DNA of 64,000 bases. Origin: Gemmatimonadota bacterium. GTDB taxonomy: Bacteria; Gemmatimonadota; Gemmatimonadetes; Gemmatimonadales; Gemmatimonadaceae. Below, in pieces: positions 25,346 through 34,376 of the stretch. The translations under genes and the position numbers were made by a program. The stretch lies in the NCBI GenBank assembly GCA_027307165.1, contig DAHUXM010000034.1, positions 432,757-496,756 of the forward strand, read 5' to 3'. Below the pieces are notes generated by a model. The model saw nothing but the letters and a program-made list of their open reading frames with translations, had not been told where the DNA came from and made no database searches. Each line of letters begins with the position of its first letter. Position 1 is the stretch's first letter.

Positions 25346-27244
25346 ATGGCAATACTCGAACGCATTACTTCAACGTCGGACCTCAAGGCGCTAACGCGCG
25401 ACGAGCTGCGCACGCTCGCTGACGAAGTGCGCACATTCCTCATCGATTCGTGCGCCCGAACCGGCGGTCACATCGGCGCGGGACTCGGCGTGGTCGAACT
25501 CACCATCGCGCTGCACACGGCCTTCAATACGCCGACCGACCAGATCGTGTGGGATGTCGGGCACCAGGGTTATCCGCACAAGCTCCTTACAGGACGCGCC
25601 AGGGGCTTCGACACGCTGCGCACAGAGAACGGCATGTCCGGCTTTCTCAAGCGCTCCGAAAGCCCGTACGATGCCTTCGGCGCGGGACACGCTGCGACTG
25701 CTATATCGGCGGGTTTCGGAATGGCCGTCGGCCGCGATATTTCCGGGGAGTCGTTCAAAGTGGTGTCCGTGGTCGGCGACGGCGCACTCACTTCGGGGCT
25801 GTCGTACGAAGGGTTGAATAATGCAGGTGCATCCGGCCGCGATTTCATCGTCGTGCTGAATGACAACGAGATGTCCATCGCGCCGAATGTTGGAGCCATG
25901 GCCAAGTATCTCAACTCGGTGCAGCGCAATCCGATCTATAACCGCCTGCGCTCAGCGATAGGCACGGTCGTGGACAGCATGCCGGGACCATTGCAGGGAA
26001 TGAGTACGCTGGTGCGCAAGTGGGAGGAGAGCATGAAGTCCTTCCTCACGCCCGGCGTTCTGTTCGAGGAGCTCGGCTTCCGCTATTTCGGGCCGATCGA
26101 TGGTCACGATATCGATCTTCTTCTCGAAACGTTCGCAGCGGTACGCCCCATGGAAGGCCCGCGCCTCGTTCACGTCGTAACCAAGAAAGGGAAGGGATTT
26201 CCGGCCGGCGAGAACGTCGAGAAGTGGCACGCGCTCCCCGCGGGTCATGACCCCGCAACCGGCAAGCAGGTCAAGGCGTCGTCCGCGAATCCGAGCTACA
26301 CCGCGGTTTTCGGAAAGGGGCTGGCGGAGCTTGCGGCCATCGATCCCAAGCTTGTCGCAATTACTGCGGCAATGCCGAGTGGAACCGGTACGGGAGTCAT
26401 GGCTAAGGCATTTCCCAAGCGATTCTTCGACGTTGGAATTGCGGAAGGTCACGCCGTGACATTCGCGGCCGGTCTCGCGACGCGCGGGATCAAGCCGGTG
26501 TGCGCGATCTATTCCACTTTCCTCCAGCGTGCGTACGACAACGTCATACACGACGTCGCTCTTCAGCATCTTCCTGTCGTGTTCGCCATGGACCGCGCCG
26601 GTCTCGTCGGCGAGGACGGGCCGACGCACATGGGATTGTACGACATCGCGTACATGCTTTCGATTCCGGGTGCAACGGTAACTGCGCCCAAAAACGGCGC
26701 TGAAATGCTCGGCCTGCTGCGTACCAGCATGGCGCACAAGGATGGCCCGTTCTCGCTGCGATATCCGCGCGATGCATCACCCGACATCGTTCCGCCGATC
26801 GCTGAGATCACACCGGTTCCGTTTGGAACGTGGGAGGTTTTGCGTCATGGTTCCGAATTCGCGGTGCTCGCCGTTGGGCCGATGGTCAACAACGCACTCG
26901 CTGCAGCTGAAGTCCTGGCTGCTGAAGGATTGTCGATCACTGTTGTCAACTGCCGATTCCTCAAGCCGCACGACGAAGTCACGCTCAACGCGCTTCTCGC
27001 GGACCACCGTCATCTTCTGGTGGTCGAGGAAGGAACCGTGGTCAATGGCTTCGGCGCGTACATGACGTCTGTCGTCGCGCGACTGGATCCAACCGTGCGC
27101 GTCATTGCGCACGGAGTTGCCGACAGATTCATCGAGCAGGCGTCGCGTGCGCGCCAGCTTCAGCTGACTGGACTCGATGCGGCCGGAATCGCGGAGCGCG
27201 TGCGCGTGCTTCACGGCAGTGCCGCCGAGGCGGTCGCCGGATGA
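25346..27244 (+). CDS. dxs: 1-deoxy-D-xylulose-5-phosphate synthase
   Basis: DXS condenses pyruvate and glyceraldehyde 3-phosphate using thiamine diphosphate, the first step of the MEP pathway. The 632-residue protein has DVGHQGYPHKLLTGR, the GDGALTSGLSYEGLNNAG cofactor motif with LNDNEMSI, the GPIDGHD motif and the transketolase pyrimidine domain with GIAEGHAVTFAAGLA. It lies 7 bp after ispA and overlaps nadK by ATGA, so isoprenoid genes are coupled. Confidence 0.96.
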   Translation: MAILERITSTSDLKALTRDELRTLADEVRTFLIDSCARTGGHIGAGLGVVELTIALHTAFNTPTDQIVWDVGHQGYPHKLLTGRARGFDTLRTENGMSGFLKRSESPYDAFGAGHAATAISAGFGMAVGRDISGESFKVVSVVGDGALTSGLSYEGLNNAGASGRDFIVVLNDNEMSIAPNVGAMAKYLNSVQRNPIYNRLRSAIGTVVDSMPGPLQGMSTLVRKWEESMKSFLTPGVLFEELGFRYFGPIDGHDIDLLLETFAAVRPMEGPRLVHVVTKKGKGFPAGENVEKWHALPAGHDPATGKQVKASSANPSYTAVFGKGLAELAAIDPKLVAITAAMPSGTGTGVMAKAFPKRFFDVGIAEGHAVTFAAGLATRGIKPVCAIYSTFLQRAYDNVIHDVALQHLPVVFAMDRAGLVGEDGPTHMGLYDIAYMLSIPGATVTAPKNGAEMLGLLRTSMAHKDGPFSLRYPRDASPDIVPPIAEITPVPFGTWEVLRHGSEFAVLAVGPMVNNALAAAEVLAAEGLSITVVNCRFLKPHDEVTLNALLADHRHLLVVEEGTVVNGFGAYMTSVVARLDPTVRVIAHGVADRFIEQASRARQLQLTGLDAAGIAERVRVLHGSAAEAVAG

Positions 27245-28113
27245 TCAACATCGGGGTAATCGGTCACCGAGGATACCCCGCGCTCGCATCCATCATGGAC
27301 GTGCTCGAGAGCGAAGCACGTCAGCTCGGCGTCAGCCTGTATTTCGAAGCCGGCCTGCTCCATGCCCCCGACGATCGGTTACTCAGGTCGCCGTCGCAGA
27401 TTCACGTTGCGCTATCGCTCGGCGGTGATGGAACCTTGCTCCGCACCGCGCGGTTTCTCGACGGTGCGGCGGTTCCCATCCTTGGTGTCAACCTGGGAAG
27501 ACTTGGCTTCCTCACAAGCTGCAGCGCGCCGGAGCTCAAGTCTGCGCTGGAAGCCGTGGTTGCCGGTGACTACGACGTAGACGAGCGCATGGCACTGCGC
27601 GGCGAAGCGAGGCACACCGACGGAACCCCCACGGAAGAATGGCAGGCGCTCAACGATATCGTGATGCACAAGGGCGGCTTCGCACGGATGCTGAGCGTAC
27701 GGGTTATCGTCGACGGCGAAACGCTCGGCGACTACAACAGCGATGGAGTCGTCGTCGCGTCCCCGACCGGCTCGACTGCGTACAGTCTCTCGGCAGGCGG
27801 CCCACTCGTCACGCCGTCGCTCGATTCCATCATCCTCACTCCCGTCTCCGCGCACGCGCTTGCCATTCGGCCAATAGTCCTTCCGCCGAGCGTCACCGTG
27901 ACTCTCGAATCGCTGGACGGACCTGACGAGGTGCTGATCACCGTGGATGGACAGGCCGGTACGCGATTGGCTGCGGGCGACACGTTAACGGTTCGCCGCG
28001 CGCCGCGCGCCGTGCGTATAGTTCGCTTTCCGGGCAACAGCTTCTTCGATAGGCTCCGCGTCAAGCTCGGCTGGGGCGGACTACCGACACGCGATCAACC
28101 CAAACAGTGCTGA
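27241..28113 (+). CDS. nadK: NAD kinase
   Basis: NadK phosphorylates NAD+ to NADP+. The 290-residue protein has the SLGGDGTLLRTAR motif, GVNLGRLGFLT, ALNDIVMHKG (NE/D-x-K type motif) and the glycine-rich SPTGSTAYSLSAGGP. The start overlaps dxs by ATGA; recN begins 7 bp before its stop. The dxs-nadK-recN order is common in bacteria. Confidence 0.95.
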   Translation: MINIGVIGHRGYPALASIMDVLESEARQLGVSLYFEAGLLHAPDDRLLRSPSQIHVALSLGGDGTLLRTARFLDGAAVPILGVNLGRLGFLTSCSAPELKSALEAVVAGDYDVDERMALRGEARHTDGTPTEEWQALNDIVMHKGGFARMLSVRVIVDGETLGDYNSDGVVVASPTGSTAYSLSAGGPLVTPSLDSIILTPVSAHALAIRPIVLPPSVTVTLESLDGPDEVLITVDGQAGTRLAAGDTLTVRRAPRAVRIVRFPGNSFFDRLRVKLGWGGLPTRDQPKQC

Positions 28114-29774
28114 CCGAACTTCGAATCAGGAATTTTGCCATAATCGATTCGGTAACGCTTCCTCTCGAACGCGGGCTGAATGTTCTTTCGGGAGAAACTG
28201 GAGCGGGCAAGTCGATAATCGTTGGCGCGTTGGGATTGCTGCTGGGAGAGCGCGCCAGCGCCGATCTGGTGCGCCCTGGCGCCGAGCGCGCGACAGTCGA
28301 GGGGGTCTTCGACCTCAGCGGCCGTCCGGCTCTTGTTGCTCTCGTAGATGAGCGTGGCATCGACACGGAAGGCGAAACACTGGTGCTCAAGCGTGAGATC
28401 GCCGCGTCGGGGCGCGGCCGCGCCTGGGTGAACGGCACGCCGGTGACAGCAACGATACTCGCGGAGATCGGCCGGTCGCTGGTCAATCTGCACGGCCAGC
28501 ACGAAGCGCAGACGTTGCTCGACGACGAGTCGCAACGCCAGATTCTGGACGCGTACGCGGACGCCACAAACGCCGCGCGCGACGTTGCTTCGGAGTACGC
28601 CTCGCTCGCGGCGATCCGCAGAAGGATCGAAGAGATCACCAAACGGCGCGCGGACGCTGAGCGTCGCGCGGACTATCTTCGACACGTCGCGCGCGAGATC
28701 AGCGACGCGCAGCTCGTACCGGGCGAGGACGTCACGCTCGAAGACGATGCGCGTGTTCTCGAGAACGCAGACGAACTGCGCACACTTGCCCAGGCAGTGT
28801 CGCAGGCGCTGAGCGACGACGAGGACGGCGCGCTTGCGCGTCTCGCATCGGTTCATCGCGCTCTTGGCCAGATCTCACGGATCGACGCGAGCGCGTCCAA
28901 GATGCAGGAGTTGTACGATAGCGGCTTCTACGCGCTCGACGAGCTGGCGCGCGCAGCGTCCGATTACGCGTCTTCCGTTGAACTGGACCCAGAGCGTCTT
29001 GCCGGCGTCCGGGCGCGCCGGGAGCTGATCTTCCGTCTGAGCAAGAAGTACGGTGGTACACTCGCCGACGTCATCACGACAGGCGCCGCGGCGCAGGCTG
29101 AGCTCGATCTCGTCGATTCAGCCGAGTTCGACGTTGCACAGCTCCGGAAACAGGAAGGAGAAGCGTCGGACCGGCTGCGCGCTGCGGCAGCGCGTCTCAC
29201 GGCACTTCGCAAGCGCGCAGCCACCGCAATCGGCAAGGCAGTGTCCGCGGAGCTTCCGCAATTGGGAATGGATTCCGGCCGCTTCACCGTCGCACTGACG
29301 CCGCGCGCGGAAAATTCCCCGCAAGGCGCCGAGGATGTGGAGTTTCGCGTTGCACTGAACGTCGGTTACGACCCGCGGCCGCTCGCACGAGTGGCATCAG
29401 GCGGTGAGCTCGCGCGCGTGATGCTCGCACTCAAGACGGTGCTCGCCGCCGTCGACCACATCCCGACTCTGGTGTTCGACGAAGTCGACGCCGGAATCGG
29501 TGGCCGCGTCGGTTTGCAGGTGGGCGATACCATGCGTCGAGTCGCCGAGCAGCATCAGGTATTCGCGATATCCCATCTGCCGCAGATCGCCGCGCGCGCG
29601 CACCATCACATAGTCGTCGCCAAGGGCGCGCGCGAAGGCGTAACCACCGCCGACATCAGCGTTCTCTCCGCCAATGATCGCGTGACAGAGATCGCGCGCA
29701 TGCTGGGCGGCGATCCCGAAAGCAAGGCCAGCAGAGCGCACGCAAAGGAATTGTTGCAAGCAGCCGGGTCGTAA
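28107..29774 (+). CDS. recN: DNA repair protein RecN
   Basis: RecN is an SMC-like ATPase in double-strand break repair. The 555-residue protein has Walker A GETGAGKS near the N-terminus, central coiled coils, and the C-terminal signature VASGGELARVMLALK with LVFDEVDAGIGGR (Walker B) and ISHLPQIAA. GTG 28107 overlaps nadK. It is the last gene of the rny-recN run; the repeat region begins 12 bp after its stop. Confidence 0.95.
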   Translation: MLTELRIRNFAIIDSVTLPLERGLNVLSGETGAGKSIIVGALGLLLGERASADLVRPGAERATVEGVFDLSGRPALVALVDERGIDTEGETLVLKREIAASGRGRAWVNGTPVTATILAEIGRSLVNLHGQHEAQTLLDDESQRQILDAYADATNAARDVASEYASLAAIRRRIEEITKRRADAERRADYLRHVAREISDAQLVPGEDVTLEDDARVLENADELRTLAQAVSQALSDDEDGALARLASVHRALGQISRIDASASKMQELYDSGFYALDELARAASDYASSVELDPERLAGVRARRELIFRLSKKYGGTLADVITTGAAAQAELDLVDSAEFDVAQLRKQEGEASDRLRAAAARLTALRKRAATAIGKAVSAELPQLGMDSGRFTVALTPRAENSPQGAEDVEFRVALNVGYDPRPLARVASGGELARVMLALKTVLAAVDHIPTLVFDEVDAGIGGRVGLQVGDTMRRVAEQHQVFAISHLPQIAARAHHHIVVAKGAREGVTTADISVLSANDRVTEIARMLGGDPESKASRAHAKELLQAAGS

Positions 29775-29785
29775 CCCGTCACGTG

Positions 29786-29884
29786 CCGAATCGGTGGTCA
29801 CGCGTTTGCGATGTTTCTCGTTGCGCGCCGAATTGGTGGTCATGCGGTTGCGATGTTTCTCGTTGCGCGCCGAATTGGTGGTCC
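29786..29884 (-). repeat. 42-bp tandem repeats, left arm (inverted)
   Basis: Two full copies and part of a third recur at a 42-bp step (CCGAAT... at 29786, 29828 and 29870), each carrying GGTGGTCA and GCGATGTTTCTCGTTGCGC. They are the reverse complement of the array at 30409-30598. This is the outermost left part of the nested inverted-repeat region filling 29775-30614, which holds no convincing gene. Confidence 0.9.
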
Positions 29885-29888
29885 TGCG

Positions 29889-30045
29889 TAGGGCGCGGAT
29901 ATTTCCGCGCCTGGCCCATTTAGGCGGGATCGGAATTGGATCATCGCGGATGTTTCCGCGCCTGGCCCATTTAGGTGCGATCGGAATTGGATCATCGCGG
30001 ATATTTCCGCGCCTGGCCCATTTGCGCGGGATCGGAATTGGATGA
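29889..30045 (+). repeat. Three 51-bp hairpin repeats, left arm
   Basis: Three units at a 51-bp step each contain a CGCGGA-TATT-TCCGCG-type hairpin (29892-29911, 29945-29960, 29996-30011), then CCTGGCCCATTT and a GATCGGAATTGGAT block. The first has the full 8-bp stem and the leading TAG seen at 98 and 15908. Inverted partners lie at 30296-30402. Confidence 0.9.
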
Positions 30046-30095
30046 ACGCCGCGTTTGTCAGTCCTTCGTTATGCGGCGCGACCGGTTCGTCGACG

Positions 30096-30278
30096 TCGTC
30101 ATCCCGCCGAAGGCTGGGATCCATGGCTGAGGCGCAAGGCATGGCATGCTTGTTCGCACGTGTCGTCTTTGGCGGATAAAACGATCTACGGTCGTTACCG
30201 TCGATCAATGACACCTGCAAATGTGGGCAACATCATCGCATCGTCGTCCATGGATCCCAGCCTTCGGCGGGATGACGA
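30096..30278. repeat. 31-bp perfect inverted repeat around the centre
   Basis: The block 30096-30126 (TCGTCATCCCGCCGAAGGCT and on to CCATGG) is the exact reverse complement of 30248-30278. Each arm is itself a small hairpin, CCC-GCC-GAA-GGC-TGGG, resembling REP-like palindromes of the CATCCC..GGGATCCA type found in many bacteria. The 121 bp between the arms contains no gene that I can support. Confidence 0.9.
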
Positions 30279-30284
30279 CATTTT

Positions 30285-30402
30285 ACAAACGCGGCGTTCA
30301 TCCAATTTCGATTGCGCGTAAATGGGCCAGGCGCGGAAATATCCGCGGTCATCCAATTTCGATCCCACCTAAATGGGCCAGGCGCGGAAATATCCGCGCC
30401 CT
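30285..30402 (-). repeat. Two 51-bp hairpin repeats, right arm (inverted)
   Basis: Two reverse-orientation copies of the 51-bp unit carry GGGCCAGGCGCGGAAATATC cores. With the stretch beginning ACAAACGCGGCGTTCATCCA at 30285 they mirror 29997-30058 almost base for base over about 60 bp, so the inverted repeat includes unit-flanking sequence and not only the repeats. Confidence 0.9.
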
Positions 30403-30408
30403 ACGCAT

Positions 30409-30598
30409 GACCACCAATTCGGCGCGTAACGAGAAACATCGCAAACGCAGGACCACCAATTCGGCGCGTAACGAGAAACGTCGCAACCGCATGACCACCA
30501 ATTCGGCGCGCAACGAGAACCATCGCAAACGCAGGACCACCAATTCGGCCCATATGAGCAATCGTCGCACGCGCAGGACCACCAATTCGGCGCGTGGG
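30409..30598 (+). repeat. 42-bp tandem repeats, right arm
   Basis: Four full copies and one partial copy begin GACCACCAATTCGG at 30409, 30451, 30493, 30535 and 30577, an exact 42-bp step. The copies differ by a few substitutions. The array ends 16 bp before the stop of the next minus-strand gene. Because 42 is a multiple of three, a frame stays open through the array, but I regard that as incidental. Confidence 0.9.
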
Positions 30599-30614
30599 TA
30601 GAGTCGTCGTAAGG

Positions 30615-32228
30615 TTACCGCTTCAGCCTCCAATACAACCGAATCAAAATCTGATCGTTGATCAGCTTCGGTACCGCGCCACCGGTCCCGCTCACCGTCT
30701 CCGTATGCAGATAGCTAACGTCGAACGGGATCTTCGACTTTCCCTGACTCACTGCGTGCGCATTCGAGAACGCAATCCCGCCACCGACTCGTTGTTCCTT
30801 GAAGTCCGTGCCAGGCCCGAGGTCCGGCAGCGCAACGCCACCTGCCGTGAACGCGTCGGCCGTCTTGTGACGATACAGATACTGCCCGCCAAGCGAGATG
30901 AAGTCGTTGAACACCCAGCGCGGCGTCGCCTCGATCTCGAGCATGTTACCGAGTTGCCGGTTGACGGCAACGGCGGTGGCGGCCGGAGGGAACGTAACGC
31001 CGGGCGCGTATCGTACCGTCATCGAATCGCTCGTCGCCTTTGCGTACCGCGCTACTCCGGAAACCCAGAAGTGACCGCCGAGCAGAATGTCCAGATAGCC
31101 GCGCGCGAGAACCGCGCCTGTATGCGTTCCAGTTCCGATGTCAGTGAGCGCATCGGACGCCGGAAGCGATCCCGTCGGGAAGCGATATCCGCCAGCAACC
31201 GCAAGCCGGGCATTGATGCCGTGCGGTGTGAAACGTGACGCGTTGCGTGCGCGAAACGAATCGAACAGCAACAGCTTCGCAGTCAGCTCCGCGTCGCCGA
31301 GGCCCGTTCGCTCGATCGTCTGGAAAGGCTGCAGCGCGACCCCGTAGGACGGATCGCTCAGCAGCGTCTGCACACCCGGCGTCGCCAGTGGAGTCGGAGC
31401 TCCGACGACACCCGTAGCTGTGATGGCCGGCACTCCCGTCGCGGGATTCGCCGCGAACGCGTTCAACGCGCCGCGCACGCTGCTGACACGTGCATCGACA
31501 GCGCTCTGCACTGTACTCCCTCGCGTCGGCACCAGCGCGCCATTCATGTACAGAGACGCGATCGAATTACCGAATCCAGTCGCTGACGTGACGAGCGCCG
31601 CAGAGCCGGCGCATTGCGGATCGCTAGCGCCCGCGCCGGAGCAATAGGTCCTGACCGCCGTCGCCGCTGTGATCACCTGTGCGGTGAAGATGGAATCGGT
31701 CGCGCGCGCGACTGCGTCTCCGGCCGCAGCTGGATTGGGACCCAGATTGGCCTCGTTTGCCCCGGGGTTCGCGCGAAAGAACACGCTCGTCCGCGTGTGC
31801 ACGATCGGAACCATCGCCGTCACCGACAACCAGCGCGAGATTCCAGCCTCGATCGATATTGGAACGTTCGCCACACGGTCGGTCACCTGCGTGACAGTCC
31901 GCCCGACCGACACGTTGAGGCCCGAGACGCCGGTGATCGCCCGCAACGTGTCCTGAACCGGCTTGAGGATCGGCAGTTGTGCCACCCCCACGCTGTCCAG
32001 ACTGAACCGGCCGCCGAGCGGCTGGAGAATTCCCGCCACGCCGGGCTTCGGCGAAACGAACAGCTGATCCCAGTACGACCAGTCGCTCTCGACCTTGATC
32101 CGGAAGCTGCCAGACGGCGTGATCGATGCATCTTCCCCCAGTCCGGTGATCGCCTGCGCGCCAGCGGCGCCAGCGCACAGCGACGCCGTGAGGGTGAAAA
32201 TTGCTGCTTGGAACCAGCGTCCGGGCAT
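30615..32228 (-). CDS. Secreted, probably outer-membrane beta-barrel-like protein
   Basis: I do not recognise a named family. The 537-residue product begins with a good signal peptide (AAIFTLTASLCAGAAGAQA, cut after about 26 residues). The mature chain is rich in alternating hydrophobic and polar stretches with frequent Gly, Tyr and Phe, and its last part (FISLGGQYLYRHKT, PFDVSYLHTETV, DQILIRLYWRL) looks like amphipathic membrane strands. It ends in Arg, not the classical terminal aromatic residue. The frame stays open to 33668, but that extension is antisense to the neighbouring gene; the ATG at 32228 precedes the signal peptide. Confidence 0.7.
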   Translation of the reverse strand: MPGRWFQAAIFTLTASLCAGAAGAQAITGLGEDASITPSGSFRIKVESDWSYWDQLFVSPKPGVAGILQPLGGRFSLDSVGVAQLPILKPVQDTLRAITGVSGLNVSVGRTVTQVTDRVANVPISIEAGISRWLSVTAMVPIVHTRTSVFFRANPGANEANLGPNPAAAGDAVARATDSIFTAQVITAATAVRTYCSGAGASDPQCAGSAALVTSATGFGNSIASLYMNGALVPTRGSTVQSAVDARVSSVRGALNAFAANPATGVPAITATGVVGAPTPLATPGVQTLLSDPSYGVALQPFQTIERTGLGDAELTAKLLLFDSFRARNASRFTPHGINARLAVAGGYRFPTGSLPASDALTDIGTGTHTGAVLARGYLDILLGGHFWVSGVARYAKATSDSMTVRYAPGVTFPPAATAVAVNRQLGNMLEIEATPRWVFNDFISLGGQYLYRHKTADAFTAGGVALPDLGPGTDFKEQRVGGGIAFSNAHAVSQGKSKIPFDVSYLHTETVSGTGGAVPKLINDQILIRLYWRLKR

Positions 32229-32306
32229 GTGCTCTCGGTAAAAATCGTTGTAGGCGCGACGCGGGGACGTTAGCATTCCGGTTCCGTCCGTGTCAACCAA
32301 AGCTAA

Positions 32307-34118
32307 GTGAGGTCTGAGCTGCGCACGCCACCAACCATCCCGTGGCAGGTAACCGGGAACCACTGGCTCTCCTTGCCGTGCGTGCATCCGGCCGACGGTT
32401 CCATCCATGGAATCGGACTGCTTTCGCTGGCCCACAGGGGTGCCATCGAGTTCGCCGGCGCAGCTGACTTCGAGAACGGGGCAGGTGAGCCGCTGCTGCG
32501 CCTGGGCTTCGAGTCCAACGGTGCTCCGATCGAGCTCGTCACTACGCGGATGGCATGGCAGCGCGTCCTCGAGTGGCTGCCGGCCTTCAATTCGACGGTT
32601 GGCGATCTCGTCATACGCGGAACCATCTTCGCTCCATGTGGCCGCGCTGCCGACTTCCCTGGCTTCGTCTACGCGATCTCCATCGAGAATCGCGGTCAAT
32701 CGCCCGCCGCTGTCACCTTTCGCGCTCAAGGCACGCTCGGCGTTCGGCAACACCGTATTCGTACCGCGCGCCGCTTCGAGGACGCGCACATCGCCGCACT
32801 GACGGACGACATAATTACTCTGCGCGGAACGAATCGCGGCTCCGAGACAGCGCTGGCGTTGACAGGCGATTCGATGATCGGTGCCGTCGCCGAGACCACC
32901 GATGGCACGGCCCGGTTCACGTTGACCCGCGAGACCGTGCTGCAACCAGGCGAGCGAGTCGACCTTGCATTGTACGGCGCCGCGGGCCCGGAAGTCGACG
33001 GTGCCGTCGCCATGGTGCGGCGCATGCGACGCCGCGGCTGGAGAACGCTCGCGACACAGACGCGCGATGCAATCTCGACGTTGCAACAATCCACCGGAAT
33101 CCCTGCAGCGGACCGCCTCATCAATCGGCATCTGATGTTCGCGTACTTTTATGCTGCCGGTCGAGCGATCGACGACGCTCGCTGGTACATCTTCCGCTCG
33201 CGCATTCCATGGTGCGCGCAGGGACTGACTGTACGCGACTACGAGGCGCTGATGTGGCTGGTGCCTGCATTCCAGCTCGCCGATACCGCGCTCGCGCGCG
33301 AATTGTTGCTGAGAACATGCGAGCTGCATGGATACGCACCGGGCCGCGGTGTCAACTACATCGACGGCACTCCGTTCGATGTGGCGTTCTGTCTCGATGC
33401 GGCCGCTGCATATCCGGTCTCTGTGGACCGCTACGTCGCGCAGACCGGTGACGATCGCATCGTCGAGGATGCGCCGATCGCCGAGGCACTGTACGCGGCG
33501 AACGACGACATCGCAGCATCGCGTCATGGGTCGCTGCCATTGTACAGAACCGACGCAACTCCGTCCGGCGCGGATGCGGAGCTGCCATACACGCTGCACG
33601 GCAACGCGCTCGTCGCAGACGCGCTCGAAGTACTCAAGCAGACACTGGACGAGAAGACGGCTGAACACGTTCAGAACGCCGACGCCGTCCGCGCCGCAAT
33701 CACGCGCCAGTTCGCGACTGACAAGGACTCATCGCGAACGCTGCTCGCTACGGCAACCGATCTCGCCGGTGCAACGTCCATGCGTGACGATCCGGTGGGA
33801 TCGGTGTTCTGGCTGCCACTCTATCACATGCTCTCCCGCGACGACTCGATCTATCGCCGCACCGTCCGACGACTCGAACATTCCGACGCCGATGCCGCAC
33901 AGATCAATCTTGCCGAGAGATGCGCTACGCTCATGGGACCCGACGCCGCGAAGACGCTCGAATGGTTGCGTCGCGCCGATCTCGATGGTGGTCTCGCTGC
34001 CGAATTCGTGGATGCCGATGGCATGGCTGTTGGCAACGGCGGTGACGCGTCGCTCTCGGCGCTCATTGCATACTCGGTTTGGTATGCCGTCAGCGTGCTT
34101 GGCATTCCAGCCGGTTGA
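32307..34118 (+). CDS. Putative six-hairpin glycosidase-like protein
   Basis: The 603-residue product has no clear signal peptide. The first 200 residues look beta-rich, and the remainder is alpha-helical with motifs such as RIPWCAQGLTVRDYEALMWL, GRGVNYIDGTPFDVAFCLD and DDPVGSVFWLPLYHML, which recall alpha/alpha-barrel glycoside hydrolases such as amylo-glucosidase or debranching-type enzymes. The substrate is unknown and catalytic acids cannot be assigned with confidence. GTG 32307 is divergent from the barrel-like gene, with 78 bp between. This could be a non-enzymatic relative. Confidence 0.5.
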   Translation: MRSELRTPPTIPWQVTGNHWLSLPCVHPADGSIHGIGLLSLAHRGAIEFAGAADFENGAGEPLLRLGFESNGAPIELVTTRMAWQRVLEWLPAFNSTVGDLVIRGTIFAPCGRAADFPGFVYAISIENRGQSPAAVTFRAQGTLGVRQHRIRTARRFEDAHIAALTDDIITLRGTNRGSETALALTGDSMIGAVAETTDGTARFTLTRETVLQPGERVDLALYGAAGPEVDGAVAMVRRMRRRGWRTLATQTRDAISTLQQSTGIPAADRLINRHLMFAYFYAAGRAIDDARWYIFRSRIPWCAQGLTVRDYEALMWLVPAFQLADTALARELLLRTCELHGYAPGRGVNYIDGTPFDVAFCLDAAAAYPVSVDRYVAQTGDDRIVEDAPIAEALYAANDDIAASRHGSLPLYRTDATPSGADAELPYTLHGNALVADALEVLKQTLDEKTAEHVQNADAVRAAITRQFATDKDSSRTLLATATDLAGATSMRDDPVGSVFWLPLYHMLSRDDSIYRRTVRRLEHSDADAAQINLAERCATLMGPDAAKTLEWLRRADLDGGLAAEFVDADGMAVGNGGDASLSALIAYSVWYAVSVLGIPAG

Positions 34119-34185
34119 CCCGCCCTACTCGGGCCACCGCGGCTTCGTATATTGATGTGTCGCACCACGCACTTTGCGTGTGACA

Positions 34186-34270
34186 GCTCGGATGGCGAAA
34201 TGGGTAGACGCGAGGGACTTAAAATCCCTTGGAACATAATTCCATGCCGGTTCGAGTCCGGCTCCGAGCA
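34186..34270 (+). tRNA. tRNA-Leu (anticodon TAA)
   Basis: The acceptor stem GCTCGGA pairs with TCCGAGC. The anticodon stem AGGGA/TCCCT encloses CTTAAAA, giving anticodon TAA, and the long variable arm (GGAACATAATTCC) is typical of Leu. The T arm has GGTTCGAGTCC. CCA is not encoded; the discriminator A is followed by CTA. Confidence 0.95.
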
Positions 34271-34313
34271 CTAGGATGTAGCGACCATCGCGTTGTGTGT
34301 ACATCCTGAACAC

Positions 34314-34352
34314 AAAGAGGGGAAGCGAATCACGGATTCGCTTCCCCTCTTT
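34314..34352. terminator. 18-bp perfect hairpin, bidirectional terminator
   Basis: AAAGAGGGGAAGCGAATC (34314-34331) is the exact reverse complement of 34335-34352, with a 3-nt loop ACG. A-rich left and T-rich right edges allow termination in both directions, between tRNA-Leu (plus) and the annealase gene (minus). Confidence 0.85.
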
Positions 34353-34376
34353 CTGCGCATGCGATTGACTTCCGCG

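Noticed and set aside
29794..30045. Small protein encoded by the left repeat arm
   Set aside because: The frame exists only because unit lengths are multiples of three; there is no ribosome-binding site or family similarity, and the opposite strand is equally open.
30409..30598. CRISPR-like array
   Set aside because: Units are directly adjacent with an exact 42-bp step and no variable spacers; the 51-bp arrays likewise. No cas genes are present.
32229..33668. Long N-terminal extension of the barrel-like minus-strand protein (frame open to 1017 residues)
   Set aside because: It is fully antisense to the glycosidase-like gene, is low in hydrophobic content and precedes an obvious signal peptide with its own ATG.
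34113..34160. tRNA-Leu promoter (TTGACC at 34115, TATATT at 34148)
   Set aside because: The spacing is 27 bp, too long for a standard promoter; only the -10-like box is plausible.
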